Source: Candidatus Methanolliviera sp. GoM_oil (lineage in GTDB: Archaea > Halobacteriota > Methanoliparia > Methanoliparales > Methanoliparaceae). From it: a stretch of 14,648 nt of DNA. Below, in pieces: positions 1 to 7,341 of this stretch. The notes under the pieces were generated by a model. It did no database searches. It was not told the origin of the DNA and worked only from the letters and a program-made list of their open reading frames with translations. Position numbers and translations under genes: made by a program. Location of the stretch: positions 1 through 14,648 of the forward strand of contig CABGHG010000026.1 of the NCBI GenBank assembly GCA_902158735.1. The letters run 5' to 3'. Every line of letters starts with the position of its first letter. Within the stretch, counting starts at the first letter, position 1.

Positions 1-215
1 TTCAAAAGTCTGTATGCACCCCTAACACTCTTTGCGCTTCTTGTACTCTCCGAATTACCATAGACCCACACGCAACTATCCTCATTGTACTCTATGTTAT
101 TCTTACTTCTCGTTGGAAGAATAAGGTGTGGGATCTCTCCGGAGCTCATCTGATCATATAAACCCTCGACGATCGATAAAAGCTTTTTTGCCACGAGGCT
201 CTCTTTTTCTATCAT
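1..215 (-). CDS. top6A: DNA topoisomerase VI subunit A, N-terminal part (runs off the left edge)
   Basis: This is the first ~71 codons of the Spo11-like cleavage subunit of topoisomerase VI, which with Top6B forms the A2B2 type IIB enzyme that relaxes and decatenates DNA. The frame opens with ATG at 215-213 (MIEKESLVAKKLLSIVEGLYDQ) and runs without interruption to the edge, through ILPTRSKNNIEYNED and YGNSESTRSAKSVRGAYRLL, which resembles the region just ahead of the catalytic-tyrosine domain of Top6A. The catalytic tyrosine lies outside the window. A second, damaged copy of the same sequence lies at 1508-1911 and shows how the protein continues (TLRELYYISEGW, with the YY that includes the catalytic Tyr). 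This copy has no frameshift in the visible part, so it is probably the working gene. It is now separated from top6B by about 5 kb of restriction-modification genes, although the two are commonly adjacent. The Shine-Dalgarno is weak (AGGGAT). Confidence 0.85.
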   Translation of the reverse strand, partial: MIEKESLVAKKLLSIVEGLYDQMSSGEIPHLILPTRSKNNIEYNEDSCVWVYGNSESTRSAKSVRGAYRLL

Positions 216-253
216 GTTATATCCCTAGAATGTTATTTTTGGTTTTTAAAATT
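1..253 (-). repeat. Direct repeat, copy 1 (top6A 5' end plus upstream tail)
   Basis: Positions 1-253 match 1698-1950 almost base for base and in the same orientation. Within the coding part (1-215) I count five substitutions and one single-base deletion in the other copy. The match continues upstream of the top6A ATG through a stretch that, in the other copy, encodes the last residues of HsdS. Similarity ends at about 253/1950. The left limit is the window edge, so the true repeat is longer. Confidence 0.95.
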
Positions 254-341
254 TTTGATTGTGTATGAACCGAACGAAGCGATGAGGTGTTCCGCCTGCC
301 AACTTTTTATTATGGGTTTTCGTGGCTTCATATCTTGCATC

Positions 342-561
342 TTAAAATAATTTTCCCAATTTTTCTAAGTCCAATAAAACTTTTTCTCTTCTTGGAGTGC
401 CATTAGCATTTCTAAAGTTCCTTTGAAATGAGCCACAATTGACAAGAACAGAATCATCAATTTTAATGAAAGAAATTTGGTTTAGATTAAATTCAACTTT
501 TCTTAATGTTGCTTTGCTATGACAATTCTTTTGCTATTTTCAAAAATTTTTCCTGCCTCAT
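342..561 (-). pseudogene. Frameshifted small ORF downstream of the methyltransferase
   Basis: An ATG at 561-559, five bases after the methyltransferase stop, opens a frame reading MRQEKFLKIAKELS that ends at a TAG near 521. A neighbouring frame then stays open to TAA at 344-342, reading TLRKVEFNLNQISFIKIDDS and, further on, NANGTPRREKVLLDLEKLGK. A single frameshift near 521-524 would join them into one protein of roughly 72 residues. I do not recognise the family. Its place right behind a DNA methyltransferase suggests the relic of a partner restriction enzyme or a small accessory protein, but that is only inference from position. It could also be two unrelated short ORFs. The region from 216 to 341 holds only the repeat tail and a short GC-richer block at about 266-303. 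Confidence 0.4.
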
Positions 562-566
562 TTTTT

Positions 567-1331
567 TCACCAATCACTTATTTTTATATCCCGTACTAAA
601 CTATTTTTATTTAGATAATAATCTAAAAGATGTTCAAATACAATTTTTCCATTTTTATTTAAGTCCCCCATTATAAATTTTCTTTTAAGCATATATCCGG
701 TTACCCCCATCATTCCACTGCCACATAATGGGTCAAAGAGTAAATCATTTTCTTTTGAAAAGTGTTCCAATAAACATTGTAAAAGTTTAAATGGAAGTCT
801 TGTTGGATATTTAGGCATATTAACTTTATAATCCCTCTTAAAATTCAAAGTTGTTAAGTTAGGTTCACCTTTTTGGCAATGCTCAGTTGAACATCTATTA
901 TGGAAATACCATTTATCTCCTTTTGTGACCCAATAAATTTCATATACATTATGAGCGGGCCTTTTCTTGCATGATGGAGCAAAATTATATGTCCAATACA
1001 ATTTACCTCTTAATGTTAAGCTCTTATGTTCTACAATTGCATTATGAATAATATTACTATTGTTCCACCCAGAAAATATTAAAGCTTGTCCGTTTTCTTT
1101 CAAGTTTATGTTAATACATTCTAATAATTGTTGTATCTTTTTTCCATATTCAGACACACTCCATTCAACATAACCATCTACTACATTATTTACATTTCTA
1201 TTATAATTTCCATTTTTTCCAGAAAATTCTATTCCAAATGGAGGGTCTGTAATAAGTAGAGAAGCATTAACATTTTTCCAATCACGCATATCTTTTATTT
1301 TATAATAATCTAGTAATTCTTTGTTTACCAT
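567..1331 (-). CDS. Beta-class DNA methyltransferase, probable N6-adenine (orphan)
   Basis: This 254-residue site-specific DNA methyltransferase transfers a methyl group from S-adenosylmethionine to a base in a short target. The catalytic motif IV comes first (TDPPFG, residues 28-33) and the AdoMet-binding motif I late (FDPLCGSGM, 199-207). That order defines the beta class. KYPTRLPFKLLQCLL at 174-188 fits motif X, just ahead of motif I as usual. DPPF favours N6-adenine over N4-cytosine, which usually has SPPY, but does not prove it. The ATG at 1331 follows GGAGAATAATTAT, a good Shine-Dalgarno. No intact restriction enzyme is next to it; the following ORF is broken. The gene is AT-rich compared with top6B and is enclosed by duplicated top6 fragments, so it is very likely an acquired, now solitary, restriction-modification component. 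The target sequence cannot be read from the protein. Confidence 0.85.
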   Translation of the reverse strand: MVNKELLDYYKIKDMRDWKNVNASLLITDPPFGIEFSGKNGNYNRNVNNVVDGYVEWSVSEYGKKIQQLLECININLKENGQALIFSGWNNSNIIHNAIVEHKSLTLRGKLYWTYNFAPSCKKRPAHNVYEIYWVTKGDKWYFHNRCSTEHCQKGEPNLTTLNFKRDYKVNMPKYPTRLPFKLLQCLLEHFSKENDLLFDPLCGSGMMGVTGYMLKRKFIMGDLNKNGKIVFEHLLDYYLNKNSLVRDIKISDW

Positions 1332-1357
1332 ATAATTATTCTCCGTTTAATATATCT

Positions 1358-1911
1358 CTATTTGAACCTCCACACCAGATACTCTCCTGCGGGAGAATCT
1401 ACGATCTTCGCATCCGGTTCATACGAAATTATCTCGCCTTCTGCTCTCTCGTGAATTTTAAAATTTAGAGAGGTATTCGAATAGTTGCAGAGATCAAGAT
1501 AGAAATACGGTCTTATGTGAAAATTTTCCCGCTGCAGATCGCTCATTATTTCAAGGTCCTCAATTAATTTGTTGCTCTCCTCTTGAGCGCCAAATTTTGC
1601 CAAATCCCATCCTTCAGAGATGTAGTAGAGTTCCCTTAGGGTGGAAGATTTGCCTCCCTTAAGCTGGTAGTTCAAAAAATCTATCGTATAGACGGTCTTC
1701 AAAAGTCTGTATGCACCCCTAACACTCTTTGCGCTTCTCGTACTCTCCGAATTACCATAGACCCACACGCAACTATCTTCATTGTACTCTATGTTATTCT
1801 TACTTCTCGTTGGAAGAATAAGGTTTGGGATCTCTCCGGAGCTCATCTGATCGTATAAACCTCGACGATCGATAAAAGCTTTTTTGCCACAAGGCTCTCT
1901 TTTTCTATCAT
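1358..1911 (-). pseudogene. Chimeric pseudogene: top6A 5' part fused to top6B fragment
   Basis: Read on the minus strand, 1911-1508 is the 5' part of top6A and 1507-1368 is an internal piece of top6B. The start ATG (1911-1909) is kept, but one C is missing at 1860/1861 relative to the copy at the left edge. The frame therefore becomes MIEKESLVAKKLLSIVEVYTIR and stops. An internal ATG at 1846 reopens the original frame for 162 residues (MSSGEIPNLILPTRSK), including the Top6A segment TLRELYYISEGW. At NFHIRP it switches directly into YFYLDLCNYSNTSLN of Top6B and ends three residues after YLVW. The product would lack the Top6A Toprim domain and the Top6B ATPase, so it cannot form an active topoisomerase. 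The order A-then-B is the reverse of the operon order and marks a duplication joint. A short translated peptide cannot be excluded. Confidence 0.85.
1368..1507 (-). repeat. 140-bp duplicated fragment of top6B
   Basis: By direct comparison every base from 1368 to 1507 equals 5447-5586 inside intact top6B, with no gap. It encodes Top6B residues Y526 to W571. Similarity fades just beyond 1368 (two mismatches, then a few matching bases to about 1360) and breaks sharply at 1507/1508, where top6A sequence begins. Confidence 0.95.
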
Positions 1912-1950
1912 ATTATATCTCCTACAATGTTATTTTTGATTTTTAAAATT
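1698..1950 (-). repeat. Direct repeat, copy 2 (damaged top6A 5' end and hsdS tail)
   Basis: This is the partner of 1-253. It carries the start region of top6A with a one-base deletion at 1860/1861, and continues upstream into the last six codons and stop of hsdS (NFKNQK then TAA). The same six codons and stop are recognisable in the left copy at 233-253, although no hsdS body is there. The Shine-Dalgarno of this damaged copy (GGAGAT) is better than that of the intact copy. Confidence 0.95.
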
Positions 1951-3375
1951 TAGTTTGTTCAATTCCTGTGATAATTGCTTAAGATTTTCTTCAAATTTCT
2001 CTATATCTAAAAAATGCGAACAAAAATCCTCATAGAAAGACATCATCTGTATGTATGTTTTCCTTGCTTGCCATCTTATTCCAAGTATTTCAGCCATTCT
2101 CCATGAAAGATATTTCTTAATATCATCATTGGGTATAAAAATAAATATCTCTTTCAAATCATCCTTACTTATATCTTCCATTATGGTTCCTGCGGCTATT
2201 AATTTTAATTGATCCTGAACAGTTGTCGAACGTAACGCCAAATACAAAAAACCATAATCTCCATCTTTTGGTTCAAGAACGGCAAAACCATTACTACTTA
2301 TGTAATCCTCTAAATCTTTAGGGATCCAAGCCACAGATTCGACGCTTAGTTTTAAATAAGGTATTAAAATTTGATTTTCTTTAAGTAACATCTGGGCTCT
2401 TCCTGGGGCTTTATTTGAAACGGGAGATTGGGGATTATATACCTTTTCTTCCCAATAGACGATTTCACCCTGATTGGAATCTGCATCACTTGTAGTAATA
2501 TACTCAAAAGTATCCCCATCCTTATATTCTTCGTAAACTTTTTTGCCGGAAAAATTTACTAAATCTTTTAGTTCCTTATATTTTTTCTTCTTAATTTCTT
2601 CTTTTATTTCGGTGAGAATGTAATAATTAGCATCCATTCTTTTTTTATTTATTTTATTTTGAGAGATTTTGACAATTAGTTTTTCTTTTTTTGTTTTAAC
2701 TCCTAATAGTTTATCGTATTCCTCTATTAAGCATTTTATTTCTCCATTACAAAAAGTGCGAATATCAAATATCTGTTTTACTATCGAATTAACAAAAGAA
2801 AGTAGTTTTTTGTTTCTAATAATTGGTATTTCTATAAATGGTAATTTATCGGGATCAAATCTTGGTCTAACAGAACCTATTCTAGCACTTGTCTGAAACA
2901 ATGTAAATTTAGATCTTAACGCTAACAGTAAATAATAGCTATAATTCTTAGACTTAATTCTAACCCACTCTGAAGAACCTATAAAAAAATTTTGTTTTGT
3001 AGGTTTTTCATCAACCACTGCTACATTATTCAAGTATGGTCGGATTTTTCCAAATATAATGTCAGTATAGAAAAATTTGGCTTTTTGATTTGTAATCTCT
3101 CCGCCATTGATTATTTTTATTTTCGTAATCTCTCCAATTGTCTTATCAATATCTGCCAAATTTATAACTTCATAACTTTCTCCTTCTTTGGGAGCAATTG
3201 TTTCTCTTGTAATATCGGCCAACTTATACAATTGTCCTATTTTAATTGTTTTAGAACTAGATAAACCAGATAGAGAACAGTAGTCTAATGGAGACATAGT
3301 CGACTTTTTTATTTCTTCTTTTGGGATAACTATTAAAGTGAAAGGGCCGTCTCTCAATTCTTCTTTACTTAGCAT
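1930..3375 (-). CDS. hsdS: Restriction-modification specificity subunit (HsdS)
   Basis: This 481-residue protein is the DNA-target recognition subunit that directs the partner methylase-nuclease. It has the usual two-half plan. A first target-recognition domain spans roughly residues 45-190, with FGKIRPYLNNVAVVD and later SARIGSVRPRFDPDKLPFIE. A helical spacer covers about 190-240. A second half opens with KRMDANYY at about 245 and contains ILIPYLKLSVESVAW and AAGTIMEDISKDDLKEIFI. A closing helical segment runs from about 415 to 480. It starts at the ATG at 3375, overlapping the end of the methylase gene by 11 bases, so the two are translationally coupled and made together. The last residues lie in the direct repeat shared with the top6A upstream region. 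Two different recognition domains predict a bipartite asymmetric target. The target itself cannot be deduced. Confidence 0.88.
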   Translation of the reverse strand: MLSKEELRDGPFTLIVIPKEEIKKSTMSPLDYCSLSGLSSSKTIKIGQLYKLADITRETIAPKEGESYEVINLADIDKTIGEITKIKIINGGEITNQKAKFFYTDIIFGKIRPYLNNVAVVDEKPTKQNFFIGSSEWVRIKSKNYSYYLLLALRSKFTLFQTSARIGSVRPRFDPDKLPFIEIPIIRNKKLLSFVNSIVKQIFDIRTFCNGEIKCLIEEYDKLLGVKTKKEKLIVKISQNKINKKRMDANYYILTEIKEEIKKKKYKELKDLVNFSGKKVYEEYKDGDTFEYITTSDADSNQGEIVYWEEKVYNPQSPVSNKAPGRAQMLLKENQILIPYLKLSVESVAWIPKDLEDYISSNGFAVLEPKDGDYGFLYLALRSTTVQDQLKLIAAGTIMEDISKDDLKEIFIFIPNDDIKKYLSWRMAEILGIRWQARKTYIQMMSFYEDFCSHFLDIEKFEENLKQLSQELNKLNFKNQK

Positions 3376-5233
3376 ATTTTATCAGCCTTTTTCTTAATTC
3401 TCTATACCTACGGTCTTTTTCCCTTTCCAAATAGAGTTTTTGTTTGAACTTAACAAATTCATCTAGTTGGAGAACTTTGTTAAGATCGTCCCATGGAATT
3501 TTTTTGTAGTGTTTGCTTCGATGGTCATAACCAACATGAGATATATTAATTTTTAATACATCACCCTGTTTATCGTTCTGATTTAAAGGCTTTTTTAGAT
3601 ATAATATTACTGTCTTAGCACCGCTACCACCAAATGGCTTAAAAACACCCTCAGGTAAAGAAATAGTTGCTATTTCGATCCAATGTTCATATAAATAATC
3701 TCTAAAATATTGATCATCTGGATTATTTGTCCACCCACTGGGTAAAACTATAAGTAACCTCCCGCCAAGTCTCAACAGTCTATAACATCTTTCTACGAAT
3801 AATAAATCAGAGATAGCTTCTTCTTTCCCCCTTCCGAACCTATAATCTTTTAATTTATCTCCGGAAATTGGCAGAGAGAAAGGTGGGTTGGTTAAAATTA
3901 CGTCAATACTACCATGCCAATCTGTTAATGGAGAATTATCTATCTGAAATACATCAGACCTGTAAATATTATTCCATCCATCACCGTGAATTACCATGTT
4001 TAATTTAGTGAGTGTAACCAAATGCACGTCGATATCGTTCCCGATGATACATTGATCTTCAATAAACCGTATTAAATCATGACTTTCTAAATCTTCTCCA
4101 CCTGCTACAAGATCTGAAACTTGTGCTCTTAAATTTTTATACGCCCTAGTTAAAAATCCCCCACTACCGCAAGCAGGATCACAAATTCTATCTCCAATCT
4201 CTAAATCAGCAAATTCTACCATGAACTCAACAATTTCTCGCGGAGTGAAGAATTTGCCAGTCTTACCTTTAAAAATATCTGCAAAGAACTTTTCATAAAC
4301 GATCCCAAACAGATCAAAATCAAGTCGATATAGTATATAAGGTTCATATATCTTTACAATTTTTAGAATCACATTCCGTGATTCAAGCAGTATTCTATCA
4401 TTAGGATTAAATATACTTGAAAATTCGTTCTTGGCATCATTAAATAACTCGTTTATAATCTCTGATATCTCCTTATTTGTTTTTTCCTCTAAATCTAGAA
4501 TAACATCTTTTTCAAATCTTGAAATTTTACCTTCAGCAAATCTTTTATCTTCATTAATTTTAGTAAGTAAGATTTTAGCAAACTCTACGAAAGCCTTCTC
4601 TCCATCATAGCCTTCTTCTCTAAGATATTCCTCAGTTTTTGATACAATATTTATTAGTTTTTCTTCGCTAGCTTGTGTAAAAACTTTCTTTCTTGCTACA
4701 TCCCTCTCTATTTCAGTTATCAATATTTTGGTATCAAAAGTAGCTAAAATATCTTTCTTTTCTGGGATTTTTCTTAGCCATTTATTTAAGTGTAAATCTC
4801 GTATTACGCATTTATGACCATTTGTCAGAACAGCATATCTTGGTATTGTTTCATCTTTATTTATCAAAGCATATACAAAAGACCTTAGTTCTTCCCAGTC
4901 TTTTCTAGTAAGTGAATGCTCATATCTTTTTGCCTCAACAACCACTAAATTTTTGTTATGGACCCTTATAATCGTGTCGCTTCGTCCTCTAAGGTCAAGT
5001 GTATATTGCCTCGTTCCTATAGTAAAGGCAATGGTTTCTTCATGAAAGGAATCCTTATCCAAATCAAAACCTAAAGTTTTTAAATAAGGATTTATTATCT
5101 TTACTCTTACGTCTTCTTCTGATCTTAACAAAGATGAAGGTAATTTTTTTGGTTTTTGTCGATTTTCAAGATCTTCAATATCAACTATTGAGTTTTCAAG
5201 AGATGTTCCAAAAAATTGTCCTCCTGCAGTCAT
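3365..5233 (-). CDS. Fused PD-(D/E)XK nuclease / N6-adenine methylase (BcgI-A-like)
   Basis: This 622-residue protein combines cutting and methylation. Residues ~35-160 look like the N-terminal nuclease domain of HsdR, with GRSD (D86) and VVEAK (E100, K102) matching the D...ExK catalytic signature. Residues ~200-545 are an HsdM-type N6-adenine methylase: helical part, then TPREIVEFM, motif I DPACGSGGF (352-360) and motif IV TNPPF (448-452). No helicase or translocase motifs are present. A nuclease-methylase A subunit of about this size with a separate specificity subunit is the layout of BcgI and related type IIB/IIG enzymes, which cut near the target without ATP-driven translocation. Assignment to that type is inference from domain order. 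The start ATG at 5233 follows GGAAGG and overlaps the stop of a mini-ORF as ATGA. The gene is AT-rich and sits between top6B and top6A fragments, consistent with transfer. Confidence 0.85.
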   Translation of the reverse strand: MTAGGQFFGTSLENSIVDIEDLENRQKPKKLPSSLLRSEEDVRVKIINPYLKTLGFDLDKDSFHEETIAFTIGTRQYTLDLRGRSDTIIRVHNKNLVVVEAKRYEHSLTRKDWEELRSFVYALINKDETIPRYAVLTNGHKCVIRDLHLNKWLRKIPEKKDILATFDTKILITEIERDVARKKVFTQASEEKLINIVSKTEEYLREEGYDGEKAFVEFAKILLTKINEDKRFAEGKISRFEKDVILDLEEKTNKEISEIINELFNDAKNEFSSIFNPNDRILLESRNVILKIVKIYEPYILYRLDFDLFGIVYEKFFADIFKGKTGKFFTPREIVEFMVEFADLEIGDRICDPACGSGGFLTRAYKNLRAQVSDLVAGGEDLESHDLIRFIEDQCIIGNDIDVHLVTLTKLNMVIHGDGWNNIYRSDVFQIDNSPLTDWHGSIDVILTNPPFSLPISGDKLKDYRFGRGKEEAISDLLFVERCYRLLRLGGRLLIVLPSGWTNNPDDQYFRDYLYEHWIEIATISLPEGVFKPFGGSGAKTVILYLKKPLNQNDKQGDVLKINISHVGYDHRSKHYKKIPWDDLNKVLQLDEFVKFKQKLYLEREKDRRYRELRKRLIKYAK

Positions 5234-5289
5234 TTTTTTACCTTCCTTTTTTCTAATTGCTCTTTCATATGTTTGTTTATATAAAACAT
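5230..5289 (-). CDS. 19-residue leader ORF ahead of the nuclease-methylase gene
   Basis: An ATG at 5289-5287 opens MFYINKHMKEQLEKRKVKK and stops at TGA 5232-5230, which overlaps the next ATG (5233-5231) as ATGA. It is preceded by a textbook archaeal Shine-Dalgarno, GAGGTGAT, that begins within the top6B stop codon. The peptide is basic and has no recognisable domain. It may couple translation of the restriction-modification genes to top6B. It may also be a chance frame left behind when the foreign genes landed, with the Shine-Dalgarno originally serving another gene. Confidence 0.35.
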   Translation of the reverse strand: MFYINKHMKEQLEKRKVKK

Positions 5290-5292
5290 GTT

Positions 5293-5300
5293 ATCACCTC
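5293..5300 (-). promoter_or_regulatory. Perfect archaeal Shine-Dalgarno after top6B
   Basis: GAGGTGAT on the minus strand is fully complementary to the usual archaeal 16S 3' end and lies three bases before the ATG of the 19-codon ORF (5289-5287). It begins within the last two bases of the top6B stop codon TGA. It is the strongest ribosome-binding site in this part of the window, yet it serves only a mini-ORF. Confidence 0.6.
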
Positions 5301-7161
5301 ATTTTAGCGATTGACCAAAAAAACACCTTCCCCCGATAGTTGCATCTTTGACGCCATCGACGAATGGTCTCTCCATCTTCAATTCTTTTATACCTCCCCT
5401 AATCGCATATTTGAGTCTCATCTCATCTCTCGGTTTTAATTTGAGGCTCCACACCAGATACTCTCCTGCGGGAGAATCTACGATCTTCGCATCCGGTTCA
5501 TACGAAATTATCTCGCCTTCTGCTCTCTCGTGAATTTTAAAATTTAGAGAGGTATTCGAATAGTTGCAGAGATCAAGATAGAAATAGCTTCTCCCGTCTC
5601 CCTCTGCATACTCTTTATCAACGAGCAAGTTGCCCATTATCCTTGCTATCACACGTGAGATATCAGGTGGCTCTCTCTCTAACATAGAAGATGTTTTTTC
5701 CACGATCTTTGGCAGTATCTTCTTTATTATCTCCTCCTTTTCTCTTTTCTTCTTAAACTTCTTCTCTTTCTCTTTAAATATCCTCACTCCTCTGGCAACC
5801 TCTTTTACCCCGAGTTCGACCTCATCCAGGATCTCGCGAACATCTGCTATCGCGTCTTTTGACTCCGACGTGAATGGTATCTTGGTGGATGCCAGATGAA
5901 CGAGAATCACCATGGGACCATAAGGTATTCCACCGCCTCCTGATTGGGACAATCCGTAGTTCTTCCAATTTATACGCTCTATCGCATGCGTGATCGCACA
6001 ACCCCCACCGCCATATAGGAGTGGGACTTTGTTTGCGTATCTCATCACTTCCACCCTCTCTCCTGTCAAAGAGCCCCCATATGCAAGACCGACCTCCACG
6101 AGAAAAGGATTTCCAGAATAAACCGATGTTGATCTCTTTGTGGTTAGAATAAAATCGACCTGGCTATCTCCCTCGATGCCTTTCTTCATTAGCTCCTCTC
6201 CTATTGGAGATAGGCAGTCCAACGGTGGAGCAGATATGTTTGATTCTTTTAAAGCATTTAAAAGCTTTTTTGCACTTTCTATGTTAAAATCTCTGGGATT
6301 TATCTCAGGATCCATACCTGCCCGCTCACAGATCTCAAAGGCGGTCTTTCTTCCTATCCTGGAAAAATCGGAGTACAAGAATGCCGCAAGTTTTCTGTTC
6401 TCGCTGTTCCTCAACATCTTTAGAAGCGTTCCAAGCTCTATCCCATAGGGGTGTGGTTTTATGCCCTTTGGACGACGCGGCATCTCATCCGTGCTCCGTT
6501 CAAAGACCTCTATCTCTCCATCTGGATCTATGAACGTTATCCTCGCGTGTGGATTTACGATCGATGTCGCCCTCAGGTATTCGTGGACGCTCTGCTTTCT
6601 TCCCTTGATATAATATGCCACCAATTCGACCTCGATTCTCGTTCCGTGAGGCCTATCCCAATCTTTGCTACTTTCAAAGACTATATCTGGCTCATTATTC
6701 TTCGTATCTATAATCATCTCACAATAATTGGCGGGATATCCGACACCAATCCTGGACGTGATCTTGGTGGGTTTTCCCGTGGTTACCTGCCCATAAAGAA
6801 CGGCCGCCGAGATTCCTATCCCCTGTTGCCCCCTGCTCTGCTTCAAGGCATAAAACCTAGACCCGTAGAGAAGTTTTCCAAATACCTTTGATATCTGTTC
6901 CTTGACAATTCCAGGGCCGTTATCCTCTACGATGACTCTATATGCATCTTTGCCGCTTCTTTTGATCTCAACCATTATATCAGGTAAGATATCTGCCTCC
7001 TCACACGCGTCCAATGCGTTATCTACTGCCTCCTTTACCGTACTTATGAGAGCCCGCGCGACGGAACCGAAACCTAATATCTGCTTATTCTTCTCGAAAA
7101 ACTCAGCCACACTTATTGATCTCTGCTTTTTTGCCAGCTTCTCAGCCACCGTCTCTTCCAA
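5299..7161 (-). CDS. top6B: DNA topoisomerase VI subunit B (ATPase), intact
   Basis: This 620-residue GHKL ATPase subunit of topoisomerase VI closes as an ATP gate around one DNA duplex and drives passage through the break made by Top6A. The N-box KEAVDNALDA (residues 43-52) contains the catalytic E44 and Mg-binding N48. The G1 motif EDNGPGI is at 79-85 and the ATP-lid SRGQQGIGIS at 109-118. The linker H2TH domain covers about 225-310. The transducer carries FTSESKDAIADVREI, with the switch lysine at K435. A C-terminal domain covers about 520-620, and its residues 526-571 are duplicated in the pseudogene to the left. The start is TTG at 7161, chosen because GGAGGT lies eight bases upstream. 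It is divergent from the plus-strand genes at 7.6 kb. Its partner top6A has been displaced to the left edge. Confidence 0.95.
   Translation of the reverse strand: MEETVAEKLAKKQRSISVAEFFEKNKQILGFGSVARALISTVKEAVDNALDACEEADILPDIMVEIKRSGKDAYRVIVEDNGPGIVKEQISKVFGKLLYGSRFYALKQSRGQQGIGISAAVLYGQVTTGKPTKITSRIGVGYPANYCEMIIDTKNNEPDIVFESSKDWDRPHGTRIEVELVAYYIKGRKQSVHEYLRATSIVNPHARITFIDPDGEIEVFERSTDEMPRRPKGIKPHPYGIELGTLLKMLRNSENRKLAAFLYSDFSRIGRKTAFEICERAGMDPEINPRDFNIESAKKLLNALKESNISAPPLDCLSPIGEELMKKGIEGDSQVDFILTTKRSTSVYSGNPFLVEVGLAYGGSLTGERVEVMRYANKVPLLYGGGGCAITHAIERINWKNYGLSQSGGGGIPYGPMVILVHLASTKIPFTSESKDAIADVREILDEVELGVKEVARGVRIFKEKEKKFKKKREKEEIIKKILPKIVEKTSSMLEREPPDISRVIARIMGNLLVDKEYAEGDGRSYFYLDLCNYSNTSLNFKIHERAEGEIISYEPDAKIVDSPAGEYLVWSLKLKPRDEMRLKYAIRGGIKELKMERPFVDGVKDATIGGRCFFGQSLK
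5447..5586 (-). repeat. top6B: Source copy of the 140-bp top6B duplication
   Basis: This internal top6B segment (residues Y526-W571) is identical to 1368-1507. Complete identity over 140 bases suggests a recent event or continuing gene conversion, in contrast to the several differences between the two top6A copies. Confidence 0.95.
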
Positions 7162-7341
7162 GATGAACTACCTCCAGAACTAAACCGAATCGTGAATGTG
7201 AGCGAAACTTCTTTAAGATGATTTATGGGTGGCGATATTTATCTCTTTTTGTTCTTTTATCCGCTGTTGGCGATGTGGTGGCGGTGAACTTCTCATACGT
7301 CTTTCCCCGGAATTCTAATTCGTTGATGATTTGAGTAATGT
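7162..7341. other. Intergenic region upstream of top6B
   Basis: No gene is seen here. On the minus strand GATAAATATC at 7243-7234 is an A/T-rich TATA-like box, about 72 bases before the top6B start, which would allow a short leader carrying the GGAGGT site. This is a weak call based on composition only. The rest, 7245-7341, shows no repeat or RNA gene that I can support. Confidence 0.3.

Noticed and set aside
1358..1846. A functional 162-residue protein
   Set aside because: The upstream copy proves the normal start lies at 1911 and is separated by a frameshift. The product mixes incomplete domains of two subunits.
2669..3264. Two plus-strand frames inside hsdS
   Set aside because: They are phenylalanine- and isoleucine-rich antisense frames of an AT-rich gene, without any domain signal.
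5348..7183. Several plus-strand open frames across top6B
   Set aside because: They are opposite-strand shadows of a well-conserved gene, with serine- and leucine-rich products and no family resemblance.
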